A stretch of 64,000 nucleotides of DNA from Emiliania huxleyi CCMP1516 (Eukaryota; Haptophyta; Isochrysidales; Noelaerhabdaceae). How positions within the stretch are numbered: the first letter of the stretch is position 1; each line of letters opens with the position of its first letter. The stretch lies in NCBI RefSeq assembly GCF_000372725.1, contig NW_005201392.1, positions 477,094 to 541,093 on the forward strand, in the 5' to 3' direction. Of the stretch, positions 20,784 to 30,042 are shown in pieces. Both the position numbers and the translations under genes were made by a program. Below the pieces are notes generated by a model. The model made no database searches and was not told the origin of the DNA. It saw only the letters and a program-made list of their open reading frames with translations.

Positions 20784-21161
20784 GCGGGGAGTGTGAGCGG
20801 AGGCTGTTGGGTGTGTGTAGTAGTATACCAGATGCGCTGAGTTGGGCTATAGTATGTACATCGGCGTCCGTTTTTTTTCTACAGACTACACACGATTCTA
20901 GAGCCGTACCCGCACAGTCCCCACACTAGCCGGCGTACAGCCGTACCCACCCGACCGCCGGCGCCGCGGCGCGCACTCGCGCAGTGGCCAGTCCCAGTGC
21001 GGTGCGCGCCGCAAAACAGACCAAAACAGCGTGTATGCAATGTGAGTCCGAGCCGGGTGCGGCCGGGTGCGTGTGGGTCTGTGTGCGAGGCTCGCAGTAG
21101 ACCCAAGACGAGAGGTGGGATTGAAAAGTGGAGGGGAGAGAAGTGCGTGCACGAGGGCGCG
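20784..21161. other. Convergent intergenic region
   Basis: These bases lie between the DENN stop and the end of the minus-strand TIR gene. It is GT-rich near 20795-20830 and otherwise ordinary. I see no gene. Confidence 0.5.
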
Positions 21162-23137
21162 TCAGAGCGTTCTGCGAGCGGCGGGATCGGCGTCCGGAGC
21201 CGCATCTCCTCTCTGCAAGCCGGTGCGCTCCGCCTCTTCCGGCGAGCAACGCGCGAGGCGCAGCCGCAGGAAGAAGCGCTGCAGCGTCGAGGCGGCCTCG
21301 AGCCGCGCCGCGAGCGGCGGCTCGTGGCCCGGCGGGGTGCGGCGGCCGGAGAACTCTCCCCGCGCGGGCGGCTCGGCGGGCGCGAGCGGCTTCGCGGCGC
21401 GGCACGCCTCGACGATGTCGGCGAGGGTGGCGTTGAGCACGTTGCGAGAGGCGCCCTGGTTGAGGGCGATCGAGATGACGTGCGGCACGGTGCTCGCGAG
21501 CACGCGCGACGCGTCGGCGAGCCGGACCCCGGCCTTTGTGAGGACGGCGCTTGAGCCCGGGTTGGCAGCGTCGAGCGTCGACTCGAGGCCCTCCAGGAAG
21601 AGGCCCGCGCCGTCAAAGTCGAAGGCCGCCTCGCCTAGGGAGTGTCTCGGAAGTGTCTCGGAAGTGTCTAGGCAGTTGTCAAAGTCGAAGGCCGCCTCGC
21701 CTGCGGTGAGCGCGACGCCGACGATGGGCACCTTTGCCTGCACGACGAGAGGGGGGGGAGCGCGCGTGGCAGATGAGAAAAGGATCTCAAAGGTGAGAGG
21801 CATCCTCTCAACGAGAGGGAGGGAGAGAGAGAGAGAGAGAAAGAGAGAGCGGCAGGGAGGGAGGGAGGGAGGGAGAGGGAGGGAGGGAGGGAGGGAGGGA
21901 GGGAGGGAGGGGGAGAGGGAGGGAGGGAGGGGGAGACGCATATTCGCCTGGACCGCCGTATAGAGCTCGAGCAGCACGTACGGCCGTCGCAGCACCTGTT
22001 CACACTTCCAGCTGTGAAGAGGCGCTCGCGGTGTTTGCCGCCGCGCAAACCGCCGCACGAGCCCACCGACGCGCTCTGCAGCACAACCAACACCTCTGAG
22101 TCTCGGACAGACTCTTGCAGCTCGCGCAGGTCGCGCAGGTCGTCGCTGTCGAGGAAGGCCTTGCCACCGAGCCGCTCCTGCGAGACAGGTGTGAATAGAC
22201 AGGTGTGAATAGGCCTTGCCACCAAGCCGCTCCTGTGGGCGCGTCGTGAACGCGTCGGGGACGTGTCGTGGGTACGCCGGCGAAGGAGGGAGAGAACGAG
22301 GCCTGCAGCTCGCCCTGCAGCCAGCGCGCCTCCATCGCCGCCTCCGCCTTGTAGTGCGAGATGAAGACGGACCACCGCTTGCCGCTCGCCCTGCGCGGAG
22401 CCTCCTCTGAAGAGCTGCGCTGCACCTCGCCCGCCGCGGCGAGCTTGAGGCAGTCGCCGCCGCCCGTCCCGCGCCCCAGCTCGAAGAGGGCGTTGTGGAG
22501 GTGGCCTACCTCCGCGTTGTGGAGGGCGTTGTGGAGGGCGTTGTGGAGAGAGAGAGGCGTTGTGGAGGGCGTTGTGGCCCGGGATGCGCGAGCGGGCGGC
22601 GATCTGCTCCTGGATGCCCGCCCTCAGCCGCGCCGCCTCGGCGCGGCCGAGCGAGCCGCGCCTCGCGCGCTGCAGCCGAACCGCTGACGCCTCCATGTCT
22701 CCACTCGTCCGCTCCACCAGCAGCGCATCGCGCTCGCGCCGCCGCCGCTGCACGGCCTCTTCAAGCCGCGGGATGTCGGCGACACGGAGCGGCTTGCGGA
22801 CAAACAGGTCGGCGCCCGCCTCGGAAGACGCCTCCTCGAGCGCGTCGTCGCTCGACATGACTGCACAGCAGAGCCGCCGCCCCTCAACCGAGCGAAGTTT
22901 GCGCACCAGGCCGACGCCATCGTTGGAGGAAGTCAGCACGAGGTCGAAGCGGCGCGCGTCCAGCGCCTGTAGTGCCTCAGCCGCGTCCGACACCGCCGTC
23001 ACCACATGGCCTCGTTTGGCGCACATCGCCTTGACAGCGGTGCGCTGCAAGGCGTCGCCCTCCACGAGCAGAGTTCTCACCGTCGCCGACGGAGACGTTG
23101 CCTCGCGGTGGGGCTCAGCATCGCCCCACTCGACCAT
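21162..23137 (-). CDS. Pseudo-receiver / IQ / TIR domain protein
   Basis: Translation starts at MVEWGDAEPH (23137). Residues ~20-145 form a response-regulator receiver fold (VRTLLVEGDALQR, FDLVLTSSNDG, DLFVRKPL). The phospho-acceptor Asp position is Ser, while the conserved Lys remains, so it is a pseudo-receiver. An IQ-like helix follows (ASAVRLQRARRGSLGR). Later exons encode a TIR domain: RWSVFISHYKAEAAMEARWL, GGKAFLDSDDLRDLRELQES, VLVVLQSASV, then RRPYVLLELYTAVQAN with the Glu expected of NAD-cleaving TIRs, then VPIVGVALTAGEAAFDF. A helical C-terminal region with another IQ-like motif (AASTLQRFFLRLRLAR) ends at 21162. Five introns are inferred, including a GGGA-rich one and one that copies its downstream exon. 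It is probably a signalling or NADase protein; the role is unknown. Confidence 0.7.
21635..21700 (-). repeat. Intron in TIR gene that duplicates the next exon start
   Basis: This 66-bp GC-AG intron starts (minus strand) with GCGAGGCGGCCTTCGACTTT. The next exon begins with the identical 23 bases. The insert between them is the same AGACACTTCCGAGACACTTC tandem found in the DENN intron at 18522-18585. Confidence 0.75.
21740..21937 (-). repeat. GGGA-rich intron of the TIR gene
   Basis: The intron holds (GA)n at ~21826-21848 and a long (GGGA)n array at ~21853-21935 on the plus strand. It separates the exons encoding VLLELYTAVQAN and VPIVGVALTAG. On the transcript strand this gives a long pyrimidine tract. 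Confidence 0.7.
22157..22235 (-). repeat. Duplicated acceptor and exon start in the TIR gene
   Basis: GGCCTTGCCACCGAGCCGCT occurs at 22157-22180 and, with one change, at 22212-22235. On the minus strand this duplicates CAG plus the start of the exon encoding GGKAFLDSDD. The copies are separated by two ACAGGTGTGAATAG units. The inner copy is the likely true acceptor. Confidence 0.6.
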
Positions 23138-23310
23138 CACGGCGTCCTCCTGCGCAAGGACTAGTGACACCCCAGGATGAATATTGCCGCGAAATCACGT
23201 CCCCCCGATGGGACACTTTCTTTTATGACCGCGCAAGATAAAGGGGTGGCTAAGGGCTCTGCCCGCAAGGCGCCCACGTCGCAGACGCGGTACCATTGAC
23301 AAATCTGCGA

Positions 23311-23980
23311 TATACCCCCACACGAGCAAATAGCCAAAATCCGAATACCGTGCACGAATCCGGCGATGTGCGCCGTGCAAGCCTTCAGCTGGTGCCAAGA
23401 CATTCGTAAAATTGAAGCCAAGAATCCGCCAAATCCGTGCTTTCGCGCTACCTGAGGGGAAAGCCGCTGATCGAGCCCAGTGCCCGCGGCCGCCTCCCGC
23501 GCAGCACCGCCGCTGCGGAATCGGATCGATCCCATGGAGGAGGAGGGCGCAGTCGGCCAGCGCAGCAGGCGGAGTCCCTCCCCGCGCCGGAGCCCCCCTG
23601 CAGTCGAGGGAGTCCTCGTTGGCGATGAAGGTGGCGACATCGAATCGCGGCCGACACACGTCACGGGAGGAATGGGCGATGAGCGGGAACGATGCGCGCT
23701 ACGACGCCGACTCCGCCGTGCTCGTGGCCGCAGAAAGCCGCGCTCCAGGAGCACGCCAAGATGCAATGGCACGCTTGCTTCGATTCAGCTCTCTCGGCAG
23801 CAGAAGTGGGGCTGGAGCGGGTGGGGGTGGATGCCGAGGGGGAGCGTCTCCAGCTGCGCCCTGTGGCAGCTGCGCCCTGTGGCAGCTAGTCGAGGGACTT
23901 GGTAGTTGTGACCCCCCTGAGTGAGCGGACAGGAGAGAGAGAGCGTTTTGTGGTGTTTGTTGGTGTACGCAATAACGGGA
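23311..23980 (+). repeat. Large dispersed repeat family, copy 1 (variant middle)
   Basis: The left part (TACCCCCACACGAGCAAATAG, then TGGTGCCAAGACATTCGTAA through CCCGCGGCCGCCTCCCGCGC) matches copies at 53205-53965 and 59317-60133. The right edge (GTTGTGACCCCCCTGAGTGA) matches too, but the middle (about 23545-23880) is different from the other copies and lacks their conserved open frame. Confidence 0.75.
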
Positions 23981-24307
23981 CAGGGTGGTTGTTCTCTCTA
24001 TCTCCTCTTCTAGCTCTTAGCATGAGCTGCGCCCGGTGTCCGACCCCTTTTGCGCAGCAACACCTTAAACTTTTAGGCCCTCCAAATTCGGGTCGGAGCG
24101 TAGCGGAGTGGGCCCCGAGTTTGAAAAGGGCGACGGACGCTTGCGTCCTAGCCTCCAACAACGCCTCCCCGGCGCAGAGGGGCCCCCGGTGGGATGCACA
24201 ACCGCTCCACGCCACGCCGCTTGCGGCGGTCCTCTTCCCAGTCCGCTGAGGGCCCGTGCGTTATTTTGCCCAGCAGCGCGCCCTCGCCGCAGCGCTGCGC
24301 TGCACCA

Positions 24308-25823
24308 ATGGCCGCCCCGGCTGCCACGTCGGCCAACGCGCCAAAGGAGACGGTGTACGTCAACAACCTGTCGGAGAAGGTCAACCAGGAGGAGATGAAG
24401 AAGTCGCTCTACGCCGTCTTCGCGCCCTTTGGCCCGATCATCGACATTGTGCACTTCAAGAGCAACAAGATGCGAGGGCAGGCGTTCGTCGTCTTCCGCG
24501 ACGTGCCCGCCGCTTCGAGCGCGGTCCGCCAGATGCAGGGCTTCCCCTTTTACGACAAGCCCATGAAGCTCGACTATGCAAAGGCCAAGTCGGACGCGAC
24601 GGCGCGCGCGCCCGGCAGCCCTTGCGCCCGCGAAGCTGGCGACGCCCCCCCCTCCCGCCCCCCCTTTCGAGCTCCGCCCCCGTCGGACGCCGCAGGCGAA
24701 GCTCGACGGCTCGTACCTCGCAAAGGTGCGGGAGGAGCGCACCGCAAAGAGAAGGGCGGAGCGCGAGGAGCGCAAGGCGGGCGCCAAGAAGGAGAAGGCG
24801 GCCGCGCCAAAGGCGCCTCGCGAGGAGGCCGCGGACGCCGAGATGGCGGCGCCCGCCGCGCCGGCGGCGCCCGCCGCGCCCGCCGCGCCCGCCGCCAACC
24901 TGCCGAACCCGATCCTGTTCGTGGAGGACCTGCCAGACCAGGTCAACGAGATGATGCTCTCGATGCTCTTCTCGCAGTTCCCCGGCTTCAAGGAGGCGCG
25001 CGCGGAGCACTCGCCGCCTCGCCCCCGCGCGGCCCGCCCCCTCCCCGTCACGAGACCGCCCTCGATCGCCGCCGCGGGAGCGGGTTTTGAGGGCACCGCC
25101 CCTCGAATCCCCCCCNNNNNNNNNNNNNNNNNNNNNNNNNNNNNNNNNNNNNNNNNNNNNNNNNNNNNNNNNNNNNNNNNNNNNNNNNNNNNNNNNNNNN
25201 NNNNNNNNNNNNNNNAAAAAAAAGGGCGGACCCCGAGGAGCCCAAGCCGGGCCCCAAAAAGGAGAAGGCGGCCGCCCCAAAGGCCCCTCGCGAGGAGGCC
25301 CCGGACCCCGAAATGGCGGCCCCCCCCGCGCGGGGGGCGCCCGCCGCGCCCGCCGCGCCCGCCGCCAACTTGCGGAACCCGATCCTGTTTGTGGAGGCCC
25401 TGCCAGACCAGGTCAACGAGATGATGCTCTGGATGCTTTTTTCGCAGTTCCCCGGTTTCAAGGAGGCGCGCGGGGAGCATTTGCCGCTTTGCCCCCGGGG
25501 GGCCCGCCCCCTCCCGGTCAGGAGACCGCCCTCGATCCCCCCCGGGGGAGGGGTTTTTGAGGGCCCCGCCCCTGGAATCCCCCCCCCCTCCCCCCCCCCC
25601 CCCCCCCGCCGCCGCCGCCGCCGCCGCCCACCCGCTCTGCCACCCGCTGAGAGCCGCCGCCCGCTCGGCGCCCCGGCTCGCAGGTGCGGCTGGTGCCGGG
25701 CAAGGCGGGGATTGCCTTCGTCGAGTTCGAGTCGGAGATGCAGTCGGGCGTCGCGATGGGCGGACTGCAGGGCTTCAAGATCACGCCAACCAACCTGATG
25801 AAGATCACGTACGCCAGGCGGTG
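24308..25823 (+). CDS. U1A/U2B''-type two-RRM protein (assembly gap inside)
   Basis: Spliceosomal U1A/U2B''-like layout: RRM1 near the start ([40 protein letters not shown]), a basic/Ala-Pro linker, then RRM2 split across exons ([20 protein letters not shown] ... FPGFKE | [20 protein letters not shown]), ending ITYARR at 25823. Introns look GC-AG: after SDAT at about 24602 (GCGCGC...CGCAG, resuming [15 protein letters not shown]) and after GFKE at about 24993 (GCGCGC...TCGCAG). The second intron holds a 100-N gap and a low-quality second copy of the upstream exon, which is probably an assembly artefact and not a real repeated exon. RRM2 of the true model is complete once the artefact is skipped. 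The product would bind U1 or U2 snRNA in the nucleus. Confidence 0.8.
25116..25215. other. Assembly gap of exactly 100 N
   Basis: The run of 100 unknown bases is a fixed-length scaffolding gap. The sequence on its left (about 24757-25115) and on its right (25216-25585) is the same region twice. Confidence 0.95.
25216..25585 (+). repeat. Probable false duplication next to the gap
   Basis: This block repeats 24757-25115 base for base, except for many G-to-C and homopolymer differences (for example GGCGGACCCCGAGGAGCCC against GGCGGAGCGCGAGGAGCGC). The errors are biased to GC runs, as expected of a low-quality read end placed as a separate contig. The copy retains most of the second exon of the RRM gene. 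Confidence 0.75.
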
Positions 25824-26392
25824 AGGGCGGCGAGCCGCGCATGGGTGGATGGGGCAGTGCTGCGGGAGCGCTCGAGTCGCCCCGGCGGGCAGCAGCAGGG
25901 GGAGAGGCCCTCTTTGCGGTGCATTTTATGGTATGTCACACCGACGTCTCTAGCTTCTAGGCTCCACAGAGATGTGTGCAAAATGCATGCGTACGCTCAA
26001 TATCGCTACGTATGCGTTTTTCGGAGTTCGCTTTCGTGTTTCGGCCTCGGTGCCGCCATGCTCTGGCCTCTGTCTGGGGCTCCAGTCCAGACGGCGCGCA
26101 GCGCGGCTGCTCCAGTCTGGGCTCCTCGTCCCCCCCCGCGCCGCCGCGGCCGGGCTGCTCGTACTTTCTCTGCTGCATGTTCTGCTGCCGCGTGCGGTCG
26201 GAGGTCGGACCCTCTCAGCGTGGCGTTGGCCGTTGGGCGTTGCGTTGCGTCGAGTTGCTTTCTTGCGAGTTGCGCTCTCGGGGCCCGCGCGCCGCGGTCC
26301 GATCTGCGATCTTTTGTGCACCAAAGTTTGCCCATACGACGGCAAACTGGCTCGGGAGGCGTCCCTGATCGCATACGGGCCACAGAGGAGAG

Positions 26393-28579
26393 ACGGAACG
26401 GTCAGCTGGGCAGGCGGACAGCGCAAGCTACGCGGGCTCGTGCAACAAGGGCTCGAACGGTTCACCACCTCCGCGAAGCCATCACGAGCGCGGGGCACGA
26501 CGTCGGCAACCTCATCGTCCACATGCCGGAGGAGCTACCGCGCGCGTGGCCGTGGGAACACGGGGGCGCGTGGACAGAGCTGCTCGAGTCTACCGGAAGG
26601 GCCAGCGACGGCGGCGGCTCCAAGCTGCAAGCCACCAGCCTAGGCGCGATCATGCGAGTCAGGAGCGGACAGCTCGGGCTCGGCGAACTCGACTACAAGG
26701 ACGACGCCGGCAGGGCGGCCATGGAGGCGCTCGCAGAGGTCTGGAGGGCACCCAGGGGACGCCAGCTGGCCGGAGAGCTCGTCCACAGCCTAGAGATGCT
26801 GTACGATATCATCGAGCGACCCGTCGCAGCCGCGTCTTTGGACTCGCGGCGAGCAGTGGTGCGACGCCAGAGGTTGCGTTGCTGTTGCGTCCAGACATGC
26901 GGCCCTGCTCAGCGTGGGCGTTCACGAGATCGTCGGCTGGGGAGTGGGCGCTGCGCGTGCGGCGTTGCTTGTGGGAAAACGGGCGTATGCTGACGGTGCC
27001 GGAGAAGGACGCGGAGCACTTTGTCCTTGGCCCAAATACGGTCGTGGTGCCTCGCTCGCGCAAGCACCCGGGCTACATGGACGATGCCATCGCGGCGGGA
27101 CGCTGGGGCGCCATCGAGCGGTTTGTGGGCTTGCACGACAAGCTGCGGCGGCGCGCGTACGCTAACCTGAGCGCAGAGGACCTGATCGGCGCCGCGACAG
27201 CCGAGAAGCCGCCGCAGAATCGGCAGGTGTTCGTCGAGGCATTGCTGCAGCGCCACTTGCGTGAGGTCGGCGTCGAGGTGCAGCGGACGGCCTTCGACAA
27301 GGGCGACGCCGGTCTGTGGATAATGGGTGAGTGCCGCAGGCTGCCGTCGGCCGAGAAGGGCGGCGGGCAGCGCCGGCGTCGCCAAAGAAGCCGGTGCCCA
27401 GTATCACTCGTCGAGCAGCACAGCACCGCCGCTTGTCTCGAGGGAGTGAGCTACGGGTGTGCAAAGGGCGACGGTAAGGGAAATGCGTCCTCTGTCTGGG
27501 TCCTCAACTGCCGCGGTGTCTTCCGCTGCGTCGGCTTCGACGCGGCGGTGCGGTGCGGCTATCCTCCGGGGAGGGGAGGGTATCACTGCAGCTGCGACGG
27601 GAGCGACGTGGAGTCACCAGTCATACGGCACCCCTCCTCGCGCCACCAGCTGCAGGCGCCGGCAGCCGGCGCCTCACGGCTGGCGGTGTGCATCGCGGGC
27701 ATCTCTCGCACTTTCACACGACCGCACGTGCACCAGTCGATTGCGGCGATGCTTGAGCAAGCCAGCGCCGGGTTGCACTCGGACACCTTTGCGGCTCTCG
27801 TACTCGAGGACGACGCGCCGAAGCCAGGCCAGCGAATGTGGGCCGCCTCGCCCGTCAGCAGCGGGGAGCAAGATGTTCGTGCAACGCTTTCCGCGCTTCG
27901 TGTTCGCGCGACCGACCTCCGCACGGCCTCCGGTGCCGATGGGGTCGCTCTTAACCTGCGCTGCCCTCTCGACGGTTTCATCGGCGCCACGGAGGCGAAC
28001 GCGCGCCGCGCCATGGCCCAGTGGCGCACCGTTGGCCGTTGCGTGCCGCTCATCGAGCGAGCCGAGGACGAGGACGGAACCCAGTACGACTACATTCTTC
28101 GCACGCGGCCGGACCTGTTCTGGGCAGCGGCCCACCCGCCGCTGCGATCGCTGCTCCTAAGCTCGACGGCAGGCCAATCCGCTGCCTTTTGGGACGACCG
28201 TCCTCTCACGCCTTTCGCCGAGGGTTTCCACGGCGAGAAGCCGCCACCGCAGGCCGACTGGCACTTCCTCGCTCCTCGTCCCGCCGGCCTCGCCACCCTC
28301 CGCCTCTACGACCGCTACATCGCCTGCAACGGGTCGGCGCCGCCCTTCCGCGCGCCGGTTGGCGCCGTGGTGCACGAGCACAACTCGGAAGCGATGCTGG
28401 AGGCGAGCCTGCGCGCGCATGGCCCGCTGCTCAGCGTGTCGCTGCCAATGCTGCTCGTGCGTAAGAGCAGCGCCGAGCCCGCCGCGCGGTCGCTGCTGAT
28501 GTGCTCGGACGGGTACGCGGCGCGCGTGTTTGGGATGAGCTGCGCCGGTTTGTACGAGCGAGCCTACCCTGGGAGGTGA
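26393..28579 (+). CDS. Glycosyltransferase-like protein (5' part uncertain)
   Basis: The 3' two-thirds is coherent in one frame to the stop at 28579. It includes a small Cys-rich part (YGCAKGDGKGNASS...CGYPPGRGGYHCSCDG), then a domain beginning SRLAVCIAGISRTFTRPHVH and containing YDYILRTRPDLFW and FHGEKPPPQADWHFLAPRPA. That arrangement (VC-xG-R-TF start and a Y-x(3)-RTRPD motif) is shared by many algal secreted or Golgi glycosyltransferase-like proteins. Upstream, another frame reads protein-like (GHDVGNLIVHMPEELPRAWP ... GRQLAGELVHSLEMLYDIIE). The frames change between about 26830 and 26950, implying an intron I could not place. The start codon is not determined. No signal peptide was found because the 5' end is unclear. 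Confidence 0.5.
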   Translation, partial: TERSAGQADSASYAGSCNKGSNGSPPPRSHHERGARRRQPHRPHAGGATARVAVGTRGRVDRAARVYRKGQRRRRLQAASHQPRRDHASQERTARARRTRLQGRRRQGGHGGARRGLEGTQGTPAGRRARPQPRDAVRYHRATRRSRVFGLAASSGATPEVALLLRPDMRPCSAWAFTRSSAGEWALRVRRCLWENGRMLTVPEKDAEHFVLGPNTVVVPRSRKHPGYMDDAIAAGRWGAIERFVGLHDKLRRRAYANLSAEDLIGAATAEKPPQNRQVFVEALLQRHLREVGVEVQRTAFDKGDAGLWIMGECRRLPSAEKGGGQRRRRQRSRCPVSLVEQHSTAACLEGVSYGCAKGDGKGNASSVWVLNCRGVFRCVGFDAAVRCGYPPGRGGYHCSCDGSDVESPVIRHPSSRHQLQAPAAGASRLAVCIAGISRTFTRPHVHQSIAAMLEQASAGLHSDTFAALVLEDDAPKPGQRMWAASPVSSGEQDVRATLSALRVRATDLRTASGADGVALNLRCPLDGFIGATEANARRAMAQWRTVGRCVPLIERAEDEDGTQYDYILRTRPDLFWAAAHPPLRSLLLSSTAGQSAAFWDDRPLTPFAEGFHGEKPPPQADWHFLAPRPAGLATLRLYDRYIACNGSAPPFRAPVGAVVHEHNSEAMLEASLRAHGPLLSVSLPMLLVRKSSAEPAARSLLMCSDGYAARVFGMSCAGLYERAYPGR

Positions 28580-28673
28580 GTATGACCTATGAGACGTATG
28601 TGAGCTGCGGAGGGCGTGGCAGGTCAATGCGCTAGCATTTTAATTAGGGGGGGGGCCCTCTGCAACGCCTGCG

Positions 28674-29047
28674 CTAGAGCTGTCAAACGTTAAGAGCTGA
28701 ACAGTGTTGCTAGTGTTAACAGTAACAACAGAACAACAGTTGGGCTCCCCAACAACATTAGCTAATGTTAGGCCAGCTGAACAACAATAAGGAAGGCCTA
28801 CCAGTGACCCACGACGATCTCCAGCGTCCAGTGCAGGTAATACCCGAAAATACCTGGAAATCTCCCCGGGTATTTTCGGGTTTTACCCGGGTTTTTGGCA
28901 TTTTCTGCTTGCTGACCACTGAACAACAGTAACAACAGTAACAAACAGTAACAGCTTGGGCTGGGGGAGAACACTTGAACAACGTTGAGGATTTCAGCCA
29001 ACAATAGTGCAACTGTTAGGCCCAAAGTTAACGTTTGACAGCTCTAG
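28674..29047. mobile_element. MITE with perfect terminal inverted repeats
   Basis: This 374-bp AT-rich element begins CTAGAGCTGTCAAACGTTAA and ends with the exact reverse complement. It is flanked on both sides by CCTGCG (28668-28673, 29048-29053), a 6-bp target duplication. The interior is hairpin-rich, for example TAACATTAGCTAATGTTA and CCCGGGTATTTTCGGGT, and carries ACAGTAACA tandem units. There is no coding capacity. It is a non-autonomous DNA transposon. Confidence 0.9.
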
Positions 29048-29179
29048 CCTGCGCGCTGGAGAGCCTAAAGCCGTAGCTCCTAGCTAAGCGAGAGAGGCAT
29101 AGTCCATAGAGCTCTATACGTCTGTGGGCCAGATTTTTTTCATCTCAACCGTAGGGTCCAAGAGCCACTCAGCACTCTC

Positions 29180-29853
29180 TCACGCCAGGCGAATGCGCGA
29201 TGAGTCCATCCACACGAGCACCGACTGGCGGCATATAGGACACTGCGCCATCTGAGCGGAGCAGTCGCCGCACGCGCACTGGTGCCCGCAAGGGATCGCG
29301 ACGTGATCCTTCGGCCGAGTGAAGCAAACTATGCTAACGTGGTCTCGCCGCCCAGGGTGGACTCGGGAACCGCTGCGCGACCTGTGTCGAAGTTGGCGTC
29401 GGCTAGCGAGAGCGCCACAGCGGGCTGCGCTCCTCACTCGGAGAGTCGCCAGTCGACCCGGCGGGAGGCGCCTGCTCCTCCGCTGCGCGCCTCGCCTCGT
29501 CCTCCAGCCTCGCGCTCCGGTCGAACGCCGCTGCCAACTCTGCCTCCTCCGCCGCCAGCGCTGACTCATCCTCCGGCTCCCGCGACGGCCCAGCGCCGCC
29601 CCCGCCGCCCTTTGCCTTGTTCCTCTTCTTCTTCCCCTTCTTGCTCTCCTTGGCACGCTCCTCCGCCTCCTTCTCCGCCTCCTCCTGCGCCAGCAGCGCC
29701 TCGGCATGCCGCGCCGCAGTCGCCTCTGCCGCCGCTCTCTCCACCTTCCGCACCTCCGCTTCCTGCGCCGCTCTCATCTCCACCTCTGCCGCTCCACCGG
29801 GCCTCCTGCTGTGGCGCCCACGCCACGTGCGCCGCGACAAGCAGGGGTCAAGT
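29180..29853 (-). CDS. Small RING-finger protein, 5' end interrupted by LTR element
   Basis: Exon 2 (29180-29333) encodes a C-terminal C3HC4 RING: IVCFTRPKDHVAIPCGHQCA, then CGDCSAQMAQCPICRQSV. The first RING Cys is rebuilt by splicing. The upstream exon ends ...SPL plus TG at 29416 and the downstream exon starts with C, making TGC. The intron (29415-29334) is GC-AG. Upstream is a charged, probable coiled-coil region (AAQEAEVRKVERAAAEATAA...KKGKKKRNKAKGG). The frame then runs into the LTR element at 29853, so the original N-terminus, if there was one, lies beyond 34626 or in the interrupted DNA. A Met at about 29779 could still serve as the start, so the gene may remain usable. It is a likely E3 ubiquitin ligase of the C-terminal RING type. 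Confidence 0.65.
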
Positions 29854-30042
29854 CGTTCGGCCGGGGCGTCCTGGGCGGGCAAACGCCCGCCCCGGCGGCC
29901 GACTCTGGGATTGTAGGTCGAGTCTTGGTGGTACGGAGACGGTCACGAGACGGGACGGACGGGACCTCCGGACTCTAGGACGACGCCACGGGACTCTAGG
30001 AGAGAGAGTGTGAAGGGAGTCTGGCGGGGCTTTGGCCCGACG
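29854..30042 (-). repeat. 3' LTR of the element
   Basis: 189 bp, apparently identical to the other LTR. It includes the GC-rich inverted block CGGGCGGGCAAACGCCCGCC-like hairpin near its distal end. Confidence 0.9.

Noticed and set aside
21800-21935. CRISPR-like or structured array
   Set aside because: The repeats are simple GGGA units without spacers, inside a spliceosomal intron.
24757-25585. Real tandem exon duplication in the RRM gene
   Set aside because: The second copy carries GC-run errors and is joined through a fixed 100-N gap, which fits failed contig merging better.
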